Shown here piece by piece: positions 51,501-61,039 of a stretch of 64,000 nt of DNA (the first letter of the stretch is position 1; each line of letters begins with the position of its first letter). Location: contig NC_092583.1 in NCBI RefSeq assembly GCF_037975245.1, positions 7,763,264-7,827,263 of the forward strand, read 5' to 3'. Position numbers and translations under genes: made by a program. The notes under the pieces were generated by a model that searched no databases, was not told where the DNA came from, and worked only from the letters and a program-made list of their open reading frames with translations. The stretch is from Apostichopus japonicus (lineage: Eukaryota; Echinodermata; Holothuroidea; Aspidochirotida; Stichopodidae).

Positions 51501-52273
51501 GATTATCAATTCTTTCTGATACTGGCATATCAAATTATATTGCAGTGGCAGGCTAATAAATTGTTTTTATATTAATTGTTACTATTTGGCAGATCCAGCA
51601 AATGCTAATTACTAAAAGGAAATAAGGAATGCTCATATTTCTAAACATAAGTGCATGATACTTATACACTATTATCATGCACAGTACTTGCATGTTTTAT
51701 CCAAAGACTTGTCTATTTAATCCTACATAATATGTACTTTGTTTACACTGGCTTGTTACTTCTAACATTTAACTTTAATAGTCTTTTGTACTACACAAAC
51801 TGGTCATATTCATTCAAATTTGCACCCAATGGAACTTCAAATGTAATGAGGTGCAGTGCCTTCCTTCTGTGTCAGTCCTGTTTGTCACAGTTATTGCAAA
51901 TGTCAGTTCAAAGTTCAAGTGGTGACTTGTACAACTTATGTCCACAGACTGATCCTTAATAGAACTTAAGAATTCTTGGTGTGTAAAACATATTGTGCAT
52001 TGAATTTCTATCTGTTTCTAATCCTAAACAGATCCCTGCAAGAAAGCTAAAGGTAAAACGTCCAAGACTTTGTGGACAAAACAGGAGAACCAGGCTGTGT
52101 GGAAACACCTTGGAACTTACATACGGGCCTCAGAAGTGCCTGGGAAGGATGCTTGTGAAGAGTGCATCAGATTAGCGGAAGGGAACTTACAAAATAGATC
52201 ATGGAGGCAAATTAAATTTAAATGCTACAACATTATCAGTAAAGTGAAAAAGCAAACACAAAATGAAACATAA
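30369..52273 (+). CDS. SET domain - tandem-exon linker - zinc finger/tyrosine-recombinase-like fusion gene
   Basis: Proposed exons: 30369-30459, 32048-32210, 33334-33529, fourteen 60-nt exons between 35829 and 47036, 48138-50010, 50451-50513, 51049-51126, 52032-52273. All junction phases agree (1, 2, 0, then 0 throughout the array, then 1, 1, 1). If all exons were used the product would be about 1180 residues: 150 of SET, 280 of 20-residue repeats and about 750 of zinc-finger, recombinase-fold and SANT-like sequence. The C-terminal part resembles a large animal family (fish, amphioxus, cnidarians) that I recall carries the same zinc-finger to recombinase-fold to C-terminal order. I recall SET-containing relatives less surely. 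A TGA at 48603-48605 interrupts the long product. It is possible that SET and recombinase parts are two neighbouring genes. Phase compatibility and the lack of any start exon before 48138 favour one gene. Confidence 0.55.
32389..33055. mobile_element. TIR element of about 670 bp in the second SET intron
   Basis: The left end GGTGCTACACTAGATCCTGA matches the reverse complement of the right end, GGTGCTTGAACACTAGATCC, with a 4-base insertion, and continues as GAT-AGATC on both sides. The inside has further GATCCTGATC and GATCCGGATC words and a perfect hairpin CAGGGAGTTGTT/AACAACTCCCTG at about 32808-32835. No frame is carried. Confidence 0.5.
33986..34021 (+). CDS. Alternative terminal exon (SET-only isoform)
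   Basis: After a pyrimidine-rich ATGCAG acceptor, 36 nt in phase 0 encode TKKRVQEALRK and a TGA stop. An AATAAA lies at 34122-34127. Joined to the donor at 33529 this ends the protein at about 161 residues with a basic tail. It gives a self-sufficient SET protein, so the gene would choose between stopping here and splicing on into the tandem array. Confidence 0.6.
   Translation, partial: TKKRVQEALRK
34122..34127 (+). terminator. Poly(A) signal AATAAA for the SET-only isoform
   Basis: A consensus hexamer about 100 bp after the TGA of the short terminal exon. Cleavage downstream is inferred, not seen. Confidence 0.45.
34700..35640. repeat. Degenerate intronic minisatellite
   Basis: About ten imperfect copies of a core close to GTCCTCAGGAAACTGTGATA lie at irregular spacing (50-130 bp), for example near 34758, 34813, 34866, 34922, 35235, 35290, 35348, 35410 and 35580. 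Neighbouring TTTCTCTGGTAT and AGAAA words recur with them. They sit in the large intron between the SET exons and the tandem exon array. Confidence 0.6.
35829..47036 (+). CDS. Fourteen symmetric 60-nt exons encoding a 20-residue acidic repeat
   Basis: The peptide is LISEPQPDEVTSNSGEQSEV. Copies 3, 5, 6, 7, 10, 11 and 13 end in M instead of V, copy 3 has H for the first P, and copy 12 has K for the E before VTSN. No copy has a stop or a lost splice site. Each exon begins and ends on a codon boundary, so any number can be included or skipped without changing frame, from 0 to 280 residues. The peptide is rich in E, D, S, P and Q and should be disordered, so a flexible linker or binding-motif array is the simplest role (inference). 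It sits between the SET domain and the zinc-finger/recombinase-like part. Confidence 0.75.
36216..36432. repeat. Inverted GTCTCC element inside each intron unit
   Basis: In unit 1, TTGTCTCCACAAGG (36219-36232) faces CCCTATGGAGACAAT (36414-36428), with another TATTGTCTCTG between them. Every unit of the array carries the same pair. The form suggests a MITE of about 215 bp trapped in the unit before it was amplified. Related words occur near 47845 and 61040-61405. Confidence 0.4.
47130..47900. repeat. Decayed additional array unit
   Basis: The blocks TTAGCCATGCATGTTTAA, AACTCTCCATTAAGAG and TTGTTCCCTATGAAGACA match the intronic parts of the 858-bp unit at far lower identity, in partly rearranged order. 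No copy of the 60-nt exon remains. It marks the old right edge of the array. Confidence 0.5.
48138..50010 (+). CDS. Zinc finger and tyrosine-recombinase-like exon
   Basis: The acceptor CTTTCAG opens phase 0, IILKPEVMAAIEQMMEQGG. A first zinc finger reads CVFCGCLVQVLIGRHLLAVH (C-x2-C...H-x4-H). A second reads CPLC, then a TGA at 48603-48605, then YVLLKDIWRHTHYRC. From 48609 the frame is open to the GTAAAC donor at 50011. Counting residues from the ATG at 48609, the recombinase-like positions are R271 (RRPGEL), K320 (RGKRG), R394 (NMRKYLAT), H420 (LGH) and Y428/Y429 (HRQYYR). The usual histidine of the HxxR box is replaced by threonine (TNMR). The family looks like a host-retained relative of Crypton-type or phage-integrase-fold proteins. 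DNA binding is likely; catalysis is uncertain. An ATG at 48045 lies in the intron and is not the start. Confidence 0.8.
50451..50513 (+). CDS. Small acidic exon
   Basis: A 63-nt exon between TTGCAG and GTATAA, phase 1 on both sides. It encodes DFPEEQLLDLEDNEDEETIC. It continues the open frame of the recombinase-like exon and adds an acidic linker. Confidence 0.65.
50514..51048. other. Intron, nothing further seen
   Basis: Lies between two small acidic exons. No repeat or RNA gene was recognised. The neighbouring introns 50011-50450 (with a poly(G) run near 50154) and 51127-52031 are likewise plain. Confidence 0.5.
51049..51126 (+). CDS. Small acidic/serine-rich exon
   Basis: A 78-nt exon between ACTGTAG and GTAAGT, phase 1 on both sides. 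It encodes GEVDEENRSKPSSSKRVADE then DISASS. Like its neighbour it is symmetric and could be skipped. Confidence 0.65.
52032..52273 (+). CDS. C-terminal SANT/Myb-like exon
   Basis: After AAACAG the frame reads KTLWTKQENQAVWKHLGTYI, then EVPGKDACEECIRLAEGNLQ, RSWRQIKFKCYNIISKVKK and a TAA stop. The pattern W-T-x2-E...V-W-K-H-L...C-x2-C...R-S/T-W-x2-I-K matches the C-terminal module that I recall at the end of the same recombinase-fold family. A Myb/SANT-like DNA- or chromatin-binding helix bundle is likely. No clear AATAAA follows closely; a repeat begins at about 52290. Confidence 0.75.
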
Positions 52274-52289
52274 ATCTTACTTCTAAACA

Positions 52290-52680
52290 CGATATCTCAA
52301 GAAGGGAAGCTAGGATCAATCTCATATTTAATTAGTAGGTGTATCACATTGAGTAGAAGAAGCCTATTGTTTGTAGAGGTCCAGGTCATTTGAGGGGTCA
52401 AATTGTGAAAACTTTGTAAACACATTATCTCAAGTAGGAAAGCTTGTATTAATCTTGTATTTCGTGTGAAGGAGTACCACATTAAGTAGAGGAAGTGAAT
52501 GTTTATATGGAGGTTATTTTGGGTCAAAATGTGCAAACTTTGTATGCACGATACCTCAAGAAGGGAAGCTTGGACCAATCTCATATCTAGTATACAGTTG
52601 CGACACATTCATTATAAGCATATTTGTTTTTATGGAGGTCAATAGTCATTTGGAGTCACCAGAGGCCAAATTGTAGGGGT
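52290..52680. repeat. Degenerate repeat of about 125 bp, left of the transposon
   Basis: At least three loose copies carry ATCTCAAGAAGGGAAGCT, CACATTRAGTAGA, a TATGGAGGT word and GGTCAAAWTGTG...AACTTTGTA. The same family resumes at about 57300 on the other side of the 4.3-kb transposon. Confidence 0.6.
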
Positions 52681-52881
52681 ACTCAAAAACCGTGGGGGGG
52701 GGGGTGGGAAGGGATCGCACCCATTATTCCTCCCTGGCCACATCTGCTACTGTGTTACTTAATTGGGTACACTGTATAACCATACAGTGCCTAGAGTATA
52801 CTAGTGGAGCCCTAATGTAACAGGAGCCACCCTATCTTCGTTGTATTTTTCAAAATGTAATATTTTTATTTGTTTTCCTTA

Positions 52882-53153
52882 TAGTGGGGCGGTTTAGCCC
52901 AAATATTCAAAAGGATTGTGCATTTTGTGATACAAGCACCAAATTTGGCACACATGTATATTAACATGTTGCGAACATATTCAGATATTGGGCCACTCGG
53001 AATTCTCTCGTTATGTCCGCCATATTGGATTTCAAAATGGCCGCCATTTGAAATCTACATTTGCGATTATCTCTGGGTCAAATGCTGCTATTGACTTCAT
53101 TTTGGTGTCTAAATGTATGTTTTTTGGGGGGCAAGGAATCCAATGGTACCAAT
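52882..53153. repeat. Left terminal inverted repeat of the 4.3-kb transposon
   Basis: It matches the reverse complement of about 56922-57183 with only modest divergence, for example ATTGTGCATTTTGTGATACA, ATATTGGGCCACT and GGCAAGGAATCCAATGGTA. The outer 30 bp are less similar than the rest. It contains CGCCATATTGG and AAATGGCCGCCATTT words resembling YY1 sites. Confidence 0.8.
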
Positions 53154-53190
53154 TTCACAATCCAATGCACAATCCATGCACAATTCTTAG

Positions 53191-53242
53191 GTAGGCTGAG
53201 GGGGCTGCAGCCTGGTAAGAGGCTGCAGCCCCCTCAGCCTAC
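53191..53242. repeat. Perfect 22-bp-arm hairpin just inside the left TIR
   Basis: The arms contain GGCTGAGGGGGCTGCAGCC and its exact inverse, with an 8-base loop TGGTAAGA. It lies between the left TIR and the 3' end of the coding remnant, so it may be a subterminal structure of the transposon. Confidence 0.85.
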
Positions 53243-53352
53243 TTGGCATCTGAGGCTAGGTATATATCGGTACTGAAGATACGTGTACATAAACAGTGTC
53301 ATGTTAACAAGTTCAGCACTGCCACAAGTACATGTATGTTGTGGACTCATCG

Positions 53353-56300
53353 TCATGTGCAGTCCCGTTCACACACACAGAGGGCTGTGCACTCATGGGC
53401 AGCCTTCTTGCATTTGCAGCGCCTCACACACCATTTCTGGCACTTGCAAGAAACCAGCTCAATGCAGCTGTGAGCTGCCTCAGGTAGTCTGGTCCAGTAT
53501 GGTGTGTAGTGTCCTCCAGTCATTGACCAACCCCAGTTGGTTGGTGGAGGGAGCTCTGGTGCTGGCAGCAGTATCTGACCCCACACATGTCCACCTTGAT
53601 ACACTGCCCTCTTGACATGTTCCTCTAAAGCTGCCTTCGTTGGAGGGATCAGCTGCACATCGTTCTTCCTTGCGAAGAGTTTCCTCCTGGCCGTGTCAAT
53701 GCTTGCTTGTCCTCCTGGTCAAACCATTCCATGAGAGCTGCTGAGAGGAACCTGAACAACTCGGTCTTGTTGCTGTCCACTCGTAGGAAGTTCTGCCAGT
53801 TTCCTGATATGGCTTCGTTGGCCACCACACGTCTCCGCACGCCTTGTCCCCGCTTTGCACGTGTACTACCTTTCAGTGAATCAGCAAGGTAAGTATCCCA
53901 GACCAGATCCAGGCGTGACACTGTTTGCAGCTTCGTAGATATATATGGGATGAAGATCTGATGTGCATACTCTTCAAAGGTCTTTAATGCAGCCGGCTTC
54001 AGCATCTGGACGATGGTTGCTCCATCAAACACTATACAGGTAGTGACAGGAGTCTCTGTCTTGGCGTTGGAGACTTCTTCCAAGCATGTGATGAGATCAT
54101 TCTTGGTACCAGTGAAGAGGTTTCCACCAGCAGACAGTGCAGGAGGACATGCCTGGTTCTCGTGACGAAAGAACTCCTTAAGGTTTCCATCCCTTGGCAG
54201 CTAATGTACAGGCGTGCGAAGAGTTCACGATCATTCTTGACGGAGGCGAGCTGTTGCTGACCTTTGCTCTGGTTTCTTGGAGTGGAAGTGCTGAACACCT
54301 TCAGCTTGTTACGACGAATGGGGTCGTCCAATGCCTTTGTTCTGTCCAACAGACACTCTCTGGTGGAAGCCTCGAACTGCTCTTAGCCAATCCTCTTGGC
54401 ATTCATCACGGTCTCCATGGCTGCAGGACCTGCGATGTCCTTTGTGTCCAGTGTGACTAGATCCTGACTGTTCTCCTCAAATGGGTTGCCCATCTCCTCT
54501 ATGACACCAACGAGAGAGCGAATATCTTTCACAAATGAGGCCTGTACACTTGGCGTCTGATCATGATGACGTGTGTCTGCTGTTTGCGTCTCCAGTATTG
54601 GTTCCCGTCATGGAATTCTTCGATCACCCTAGCAACTTCTGGTCCCGCAACCATCCAGCGACGAAGGGCTCTAGGGTTGTCAGTGAGCCCAACTGCGCCA
54701 CCGTCTCCTTTGATGCAGGCATTATTCTGCTCATGTGCCTGGTCAATCGGGATTGAAGAGAACACCCTCTGTGTTTCTGAACTGTGAAATGGCCTTCACT
54801 GAATTTTGGCTACGTCCCGGTGTTTGGTAGTGAGTTAGGCCATGTCCTTCAGGTGCACTGGTATCCACCTAGCATAGTGGGTATGATCTAGTGCGTGGAA
54901 CCAGGTGACCAGCTCTGTCAGAGCATCGAGGTACATCATCAACGATCCCTGCCTGAGAGAACGCACATACACTAGAACCAACAGTTCTAGTTCCAGCACA
55001 GTTGCCCAATAGCGAAACTGGGGGATGTTGTCTCGTCTCTGGCGACACCAGTCTTCAAACGCAGGAAGGTCCTCTGCATCCCTGGTTTCTCCCAGACAGT
55101 AGTGGTTGTAGGCATGGTGTTGCAGGATGTACAGTGCTGCTGCAGTCACTTGATGTGCTCTTCTTGTGCGCAAGACATGAGATGCTCGCAGGAATGAGTC
55201 TGCTGTCCCTGCTGTCGCAATCTCGGCTTGCACAAGTGCTTGCACCCAACCACTCCCTTGCAGCCAGTCCCCCAGTGTTTTCAGTGCCGCCATCTCTATA
55301 TGGAGACCACCAAACATCACCACTATGTGGTCTTCACCATAACTCTCTTGCCACTTCCACTGTATCTGCTTTCCAAAGCAAACAGTGGCTGCTCCAAGGT
55401 GACCACTGGTGTCCAGAATTCAGGTGTTCTACAGCTTTCTTCACAACGTCCATTGAATGCCGGATCATGGCCACAGTGTGGGCACTTTCCAGGAAGAGTG
55501 GAAGCAGCGACGTGGGGCAGATGACTCTAGCATCTGGTGGCTGTCGGCTGGCATGAAATGCAGCCCAAGATTTGTTTTCATTGTCCACTGTACCAGTGTT
55601 GTCTTCCAGGACTTGTTTTGCATTGCCTAGCCATTGGTATTCTTCATCAGTCTGCTGTTTGAAGCCTCCCTCTGGCCAATGACACAACTCCAGCAGCTGG
55701 GACAGGCGACTTCTTGATGCTGCGAGTGACAGGGGGTACATCAGTATAATAGTGCGGCAAAGGGGCGACAGTCTTGGACCGTGCATCCCCAGATTCTCCA
55801 GCAACGACGATGCTCCGATTTATTCCTTCACCAGTGCAAGAAGGATGTTGTAGGAGGGAGATAGCGGTACCATGGAAGGAGTCTTTTGATGTTGTTGCAC
55901 TAGGGTTGTGATCTATGTTGTCTACAGTGGCAGTTGTGAACACTTCGCCACGCATTTTCGGAGGGCAGACCACTTGTTCTCTGTGAAACTGTTGGCAGAC
56001 ATTGTTGCCCATCTGTGCTGAGAGCTGGAGCACTCTATCATTACAGATGCTCAGGCCAAGGTGTGACAGTCTGTCGACCAATTCCTTCTTGCATGTATGA
56101 GCATGCAACATCATCCCGATGTATGTTGGAAGTGGGGTCTCTTGTGCAACACTGTGCCTGACACAGGTGGATGATGTGGTGCAACGTGTTCGCTTGTGTT
56201 TTACGCTGTTGAACTTCAGTACCTGGCCTGCGGTAATTGCTGCAGGGTTAGTGTCTGCCATCTGGTCCTTGATGCTGGGTCCCTCTAGGATCATGCTGAC

Positions 56301-56630
56301 TAGGGCAAGCAGCAACGGTGGCACATCTTGACATCCTCCAGGGAATCCTGTGAAGGGCTTGGCTTCTCCAAACATGTGACGGCGAACAATGTGTGCAGCA
56401 CGGGCAAAATGGACTGCATCACTATCACTGTCCAGCTCGCAGGCTTTGTCAAGAGCAGCACCGATATCTTCTTCAAATGCCATCAGGATGTCTCTCCCCT
56501 TGGTGTGTGCCCTCATGTCAGGAAACTGAGATAGCAGTCTCTGTTTCAGTCGTGTGGAGTGGAGTCTTGTGTCGAACTGCACTCCAAGCTGTTCCATTCT
56601 GGACTGATAGAGGTGGACAAGATCGGCCAA
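53353..56630 (-). pseudogene. Coding remnant of the 4.3-kb transposon
   Basis: From N to C terminus the minus strand shows a conserved block with VDNIDHNPSATTSKDSFHG (about 55,900), FGGLHIEMAALKTLG (about 55,310), IDQAHEQNNACIKGDGGAVG (about 54,730), CIVFDGATIVQMLKP through VWDTYLADSLKG (about 53,900-54,040), NWQNFLRVDSNKTELF (about 53,790) and a cysteine-rich end (YTPYWTRLPEA then many C-x-C, about 53,360-53,510). I know this block order from many uncharacterised invertebrate proteins. The IVFDG...YLADSLKG part has the look of a PIN/FEN-like nuclease core, but the acidic stretch expected after NWQNFL is missing here. The frame is broken in several places. Function in transposition is inferred. 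Confidence 0.65.
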
Positions 56631-56921
56631 TCTGAATACTGTTGCCGTCTCCTCATCTTGTCTGGTTTTTCCTGCACTAACCCCCCCCCCCCCTAAAAAA
56701 AACCATCAAATGAAAGCTTATTCTGTCCTCTTTCAAACAAGCTATTTTCCAGGTCTGGGGGTTGTTCGGTGTAGGATTTGGGATTTTTTGAAAATCACCG
56801 GAAACCGGAACGCAAATCTTGCGCGCTTAACAGGTGAGGGGAGATCGAGAAGCGCCCATGTAATGTAAAGCAGCCATTTTGAAATCCAATATGGCGGCCC
56901 ATTGGTAAAAATACGCAATGC

Positions 56922-57183
56922 AGATTGTTACCATTGGATTCCTTGCCCCAAAAAACATACATTTAGACACCAAAATGAAGTCAATAGCAGCATTTGACTC
57001 AGAGATAATCGCAAATGTAGATTTCAAATGGCGGCCATTTTGAAATCCAATATGGCGGACATAAAGAGAGAATTCTCAGTGGCCCAATATCTAAAAATGT
57101 TAGCAATATGTTAATGTTCATGTGTGCAAAATTTGGTGCTTGTATCACAAAATGCACAATAGGTTTGCTATGCTGCTACACTA
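56922..57183. repeat. Right terminal inverted repeat of the 4.3-kb transposon
   Basis: Inverted partner of the left repeat, carrying the same AAATGGCGGCC and AATATGGCGG words. A 66-residue frame across it is just the repeat read through. Confidence 0.8.
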
Positions 57184-57299
57184 TTAGGATGTAATGTCTA
57201 TGTAAGTATTTTTGTAATCACTTCTTTGGTGAATTTTGCGTTTTGGCGAGTAGATGCTTAGTAATGATTGCCAAATAGCGAGTACATTTAAAAACATTT

Positions 57300-57575
57300 G
57301 TCGAGGCCTGAAAACCTTCAAAACATTATTTCTTATGGTAGAAATCACAGATACTTTTTATAGGCTACACGGTATATTGATTTTCCATATTGAGTACAAG
57401 AATCCTGATGCTTGTGAGGTCAAATCTCATTTGAGGTCAACAGAGGTCAAACTCTGAAAAGCCTTTTACATGATATCTAACAATTGGAATGATTATATTT
57501 CACATACTTGGTGTGTGGATGTATCACATTAAGTACAAGACCCCTATTGTTTTGGTGGAGGTGTGTATTGCCACG
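57300..57575. repeat. Continuation of the degenerate 125-bp repeat, right of the transposon
   Basis: GTATCACATTAAGTACAAGA, CCCTATTGTTTTGGTGGAGG and GAGGTCAAA match the copies at 52290-52680. The transposon therefore landed inside an older repeat cluster. Confidence 0.55.
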
Positions 57576-58320
57576 TACAGTGGAATGAACTGTGTTTATC
57601 ATGCCATAGTGTATTTGTAAATCAACAAAGTGGTTCGGGCCATTATATTGTAACAGCTATTTCTGGTTCACAAGCAGAAGTCTAGTGCAATGAAGCCAGC
57701 AAAACCTCATTGTGTTTCTTATTCTGCTTGGATATGGACCTGCATATTCTGATTTTGAAACCTACTGAAACTTACTGAAAGTTATCCAGTGTACTAACAC
57801 AAGCAAATGTCATATACACTGTAGTGGAAAGACAGCTTATTAATTTGATTAGCCCTTTCAGTACGCCTACTGTAAGTTGCATAATATGCCAATTTCATGC
57901 AAGATATGCTCACCAAACAATGCCACAATATGTTTAGGCACTCCAAATTAAAATATCTCAATACAGACCATATTAGTTGGCACTGAGACCTCTTTAGTGT
58001 ATAAACTGTAACTCTTAAATTTACTTGTATGTGAATGAAAGTGTGTACATGTCCTTAAACGTGTTTCTTACAATAGGGGAATCAACTTGCAAACCATCTG
58101 TTATGTTGTTTGCAAATATCAGTGACTACCCACAAATGTATCGATAGAAAGTTCTTCATATAGTCAGCGCAGTCTGATTTGTGACCACAAGTGTCACATC
58201 CCCAGTTCACATTTTTCCAGAATTACACATTTCTGTTAGACTTACCAATATATGATAATGCATCTAAACTTGGATTGCTTGAGTTCAACAGAGTTAGTAT
58301 CACTTTGAACTATACAGTTC
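57576..58320. other. No gene recognised
   Basis: AT-rich DNA without supported exons or repeats. Confidence 0.5.
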
Positions 58321-58984
58321 TAAGATTTTCAAACTTAACAAGCTGTTATTTTCAGTTTGCCTTTTTGTACCTTTCAAACTTGTCAGTGAGAAAGATCACA
58401 TGAATGTTCTGTGATTTTATGACTGAATTCTGAAATAAGCTGATGGTTACAAAATGTTAGATATTTTTTTAAATTTGATATATAAAATGTAGTGATTTAC
58501 ATTGTAACAGTCTTCAATGAAATATTTTGTATTACATAAAAACCTTGATATTCAATGGGTACAAAATAATTGTATTTGGGTAAAATTTTGCATTATTTGA
58601 AAACATTTTATTGTAACAAATTAGACTAATAAAGTACTATTGTTTATTGTACTAAGAATTTCAAACTTAACAAGCTGTCATTTCCGGTTTGCCTTTTTGT
58701 ACCTTTCAAACTTGTCAGTGAGAAAGATCACATGAATGTTCCTTGATTTTATGACTGAATTCTGAAATAAGCTGATGGTTACAAAATGTTAGATATTTTT
58801 TTAAATTTGAAATATAAAGTGTAGTGATTTACATTGTAACAGTCTTCAATGAAATATTTTGTATTACATAAAAACCTTGATATTCAATGGGTACAAAATA
58901 ATTGTATTTGGGTAACATTTTGCATTATTTGAAAACATTTCTTTTGTAACAAATTAGACTGATAAAGTACTATTGTTTATTGAA
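58321..58984. repeat. Tandem duplication, two units of about 332 bp
   Basis: Unit 1 starts at about 58321 and unit 2 at about 58653. Shared text includes TTCAAACTTAACAAGCTGT, GAGAAAGATCACATGAATGT and AACAGTCTTCAATGAAATAT. A few substitutions separate the units. Confidence 0.85.
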
Positions 58985-59760
58985 GCTATTGTAAATATGA
59001 ATTACTGAATAGAATTTTTGCTCTGTGAATGAATTTTAATACTGTTATGAATTGACAATTATTAACTTTTAAAAAGTAACCTTATTGGAATTATGTCCTG
59101 TATGAATCACGCATTGGATTTATCCATATATGATTTGCTGCTCTTTAAAGTCATCATCATAGCTACTCATAAACTGTATCCACAACATTTGTACATTTCA
59201 TTGCAACAGGTGTTTTGTGTGTTATTAGAATTGGGATATACTTGGTATATTTTCTGCTTTAAGCTTCTGTATACATAGGTCAACATCTGTTGTCCAGTGT
59301 ATGTTCATAATGTGTTTGGTATTGCTGAATTCTTCCCATGGTTAAATATCTCTTTTCTCCCCTGTGTATCTTCATGTCACCATTATAATTCATGCTTACA
59401 GAATCCAATCATTGAGTACTGTAATACACAACATATTTCATAACATGTAGGTTATGTTTGGTTCAAGAAAATAACTTCAGACTGGCTAAAAATTTGTTAC
59501 ATTGTTTGGTTCTTACTTCGAATGAAATTAAATCAGCCACTTCTCAAAAATACCATTAAACCAGAATCCAGACTGCTAAATCACTTACGTAAACATGTTA
59601 GTTCAGACAAGTGAAGTACTTCTGGCCTAGTTAAGGACATCAAAACCCGCACTTGCATCATGATTGCATTTGCAGAAACTGATACACTACAGAATAGAGC
59701 ATTATGAAATTGTTGAATTGATTGTATCATTTTAAAGATATTAAATACTATGAAATGCAG
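58985..59760. other. No gene recognised
   Basis: Short frames only; no splice-supported exon is visible. Confidence 0.5.
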
Positions 59761-60290
59761 TTCAAACTGAAATATGTGATAAGCTTGTTTTACATAGAGG
59801 TGTTTGCAAATCAAAATGTATTCACATAATCAAAGTTGAACTTGTTACCATTACTGTTAATGGCTAAACTTACTGCCAACCAGAGTTGTTTCATTCTGTA
59901 CAGCCAATTTCATTGTAATTAAATGTCACCAATTTGGAAAAATAAATTAGAATTGTGTTGATTTATATAAAATATTGTTCCTTATAAAATGTTCTTCCTT
60001 GAAGTTATTTCCTGATCATTTGAGATTCAAACTGAAATATGTGATAAGCTTGTTTTACATAGAGGTATTTGCAAATCAAAATGTATTCACATAATCAAAG
60101 TTGAACTTGTTACCATTACTGTTAATGGCTAAACTTACTGCCAACCAGAGTTGTTTCATTCTGTACAGCCAATTTCATTGTAATTAAATGTCACCAATTT
60201 GGAAAAATAAATTAGAATTGTGTTGATTTATATAAAATATTGTTCCTTATAAAATGTTTTTCCTTGAAGTTATTTCCTGATCATTTGAGA
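59761..60290. repeat. Tandem duplication, two units of 265 bp
   Basis: Unit 1 is 59761-60025 and unit 2 is 60026-60290. They are almost identical (TTCAAACTGAAATATGTGAT through TCCTGATCATTTGAGA). Confidence 0.9.
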
Positions 60291-61030
60291 TTCACAGAAT
60301 AAATTGGGAAAGAAACATCATGAAAGCAATATTTGTGTATATTTGAGTTTGGTACCAAATGAAATGCATTCAAATTTTTATTGTAAGGAACTTTCAATAA
60401 AGTACTGTAGGTACAATCCTTGAAGTAGCTTTCAAAACAAAATCATGTTATCATACATAAGGATATTTAGATGAAAAGAATTGTTAGATCTGTAATGAAA
60501 ATCAGGCATGACTAAAATATATTGGGGACACATCCATAACTGTTTCAATTAGTTGATTGACCTCCGTCTTCATAGGCTGTATATCACCAAAGCTGCTAGG
60601 GCTACGGCATGGCTCAGAGTGGTGGCCTGTTAGTTGATCTCTCATGTATATTTTTTAATTAAATATGTACCTTTCTCCTGGCCCTGGGTATATTTGTATG
60701 TTCTCTAGACTGGTATGAAAATACTGGAATGCAAGGTCAAATACCAAACAGTGAAAGAGCTTAAGAAAGACAAACCAACTAACAGGCCCAGACAAGGGTA
60801 TTAGAAGTGTTGGAAAACTAGCACAATCTGATATGGTCACTTATGAACCTCCTTTTGATATGGCTCTCATGACCTAGCAGGAGTCAAAAAAGTTCATATT
60901 CAGTGTTGCTGTGTCCTGGCAAAAAATTTGGTAAATGAATTGATTGTTTCAAATGTTAAACTCAAACAAAGAATTGTCAGCCACAAACGAGAACAAACAG
61001 TTAAAATTCATATTGGTGAAGTATTACACT
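60291..61030. other. No gene recognised
   Basis: No supported exon, RNA gene or defined repeat was found here. Confidence 0.45.
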
Positions 61031-61039
61031 TCCAAGTAA

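Larger units (their letters stand above)
52882..57183 (-). mobile_element. TIR DNA transposon of about 4.3 kb, broken
   Basis: The long terminal inverted repeats are about 270 bp (52882-53153 and about 56922-57183). The outermost bases are TAGTG...CACTA, flanked by TTA on each side (52879-52881 and 57184-57186), a plausible 3-bp target duplication. The minus strand between the ends carries pieces of one large protein family common in invertebrate genomes. The pieces appear in the expected order but are interrupted several times, so the copy is dead. The 3-bp duplication and long TIRs would suit Academ-like elements, but I cannot confirm the superfamily. Confidence 0.7.

Noticed and set aside
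56827-57027. 66-residue minus-strand frame near the transposon end
   Set aside because: It is the terminal inverted repeat read through; the left TIR gives the same residues in a different setting.
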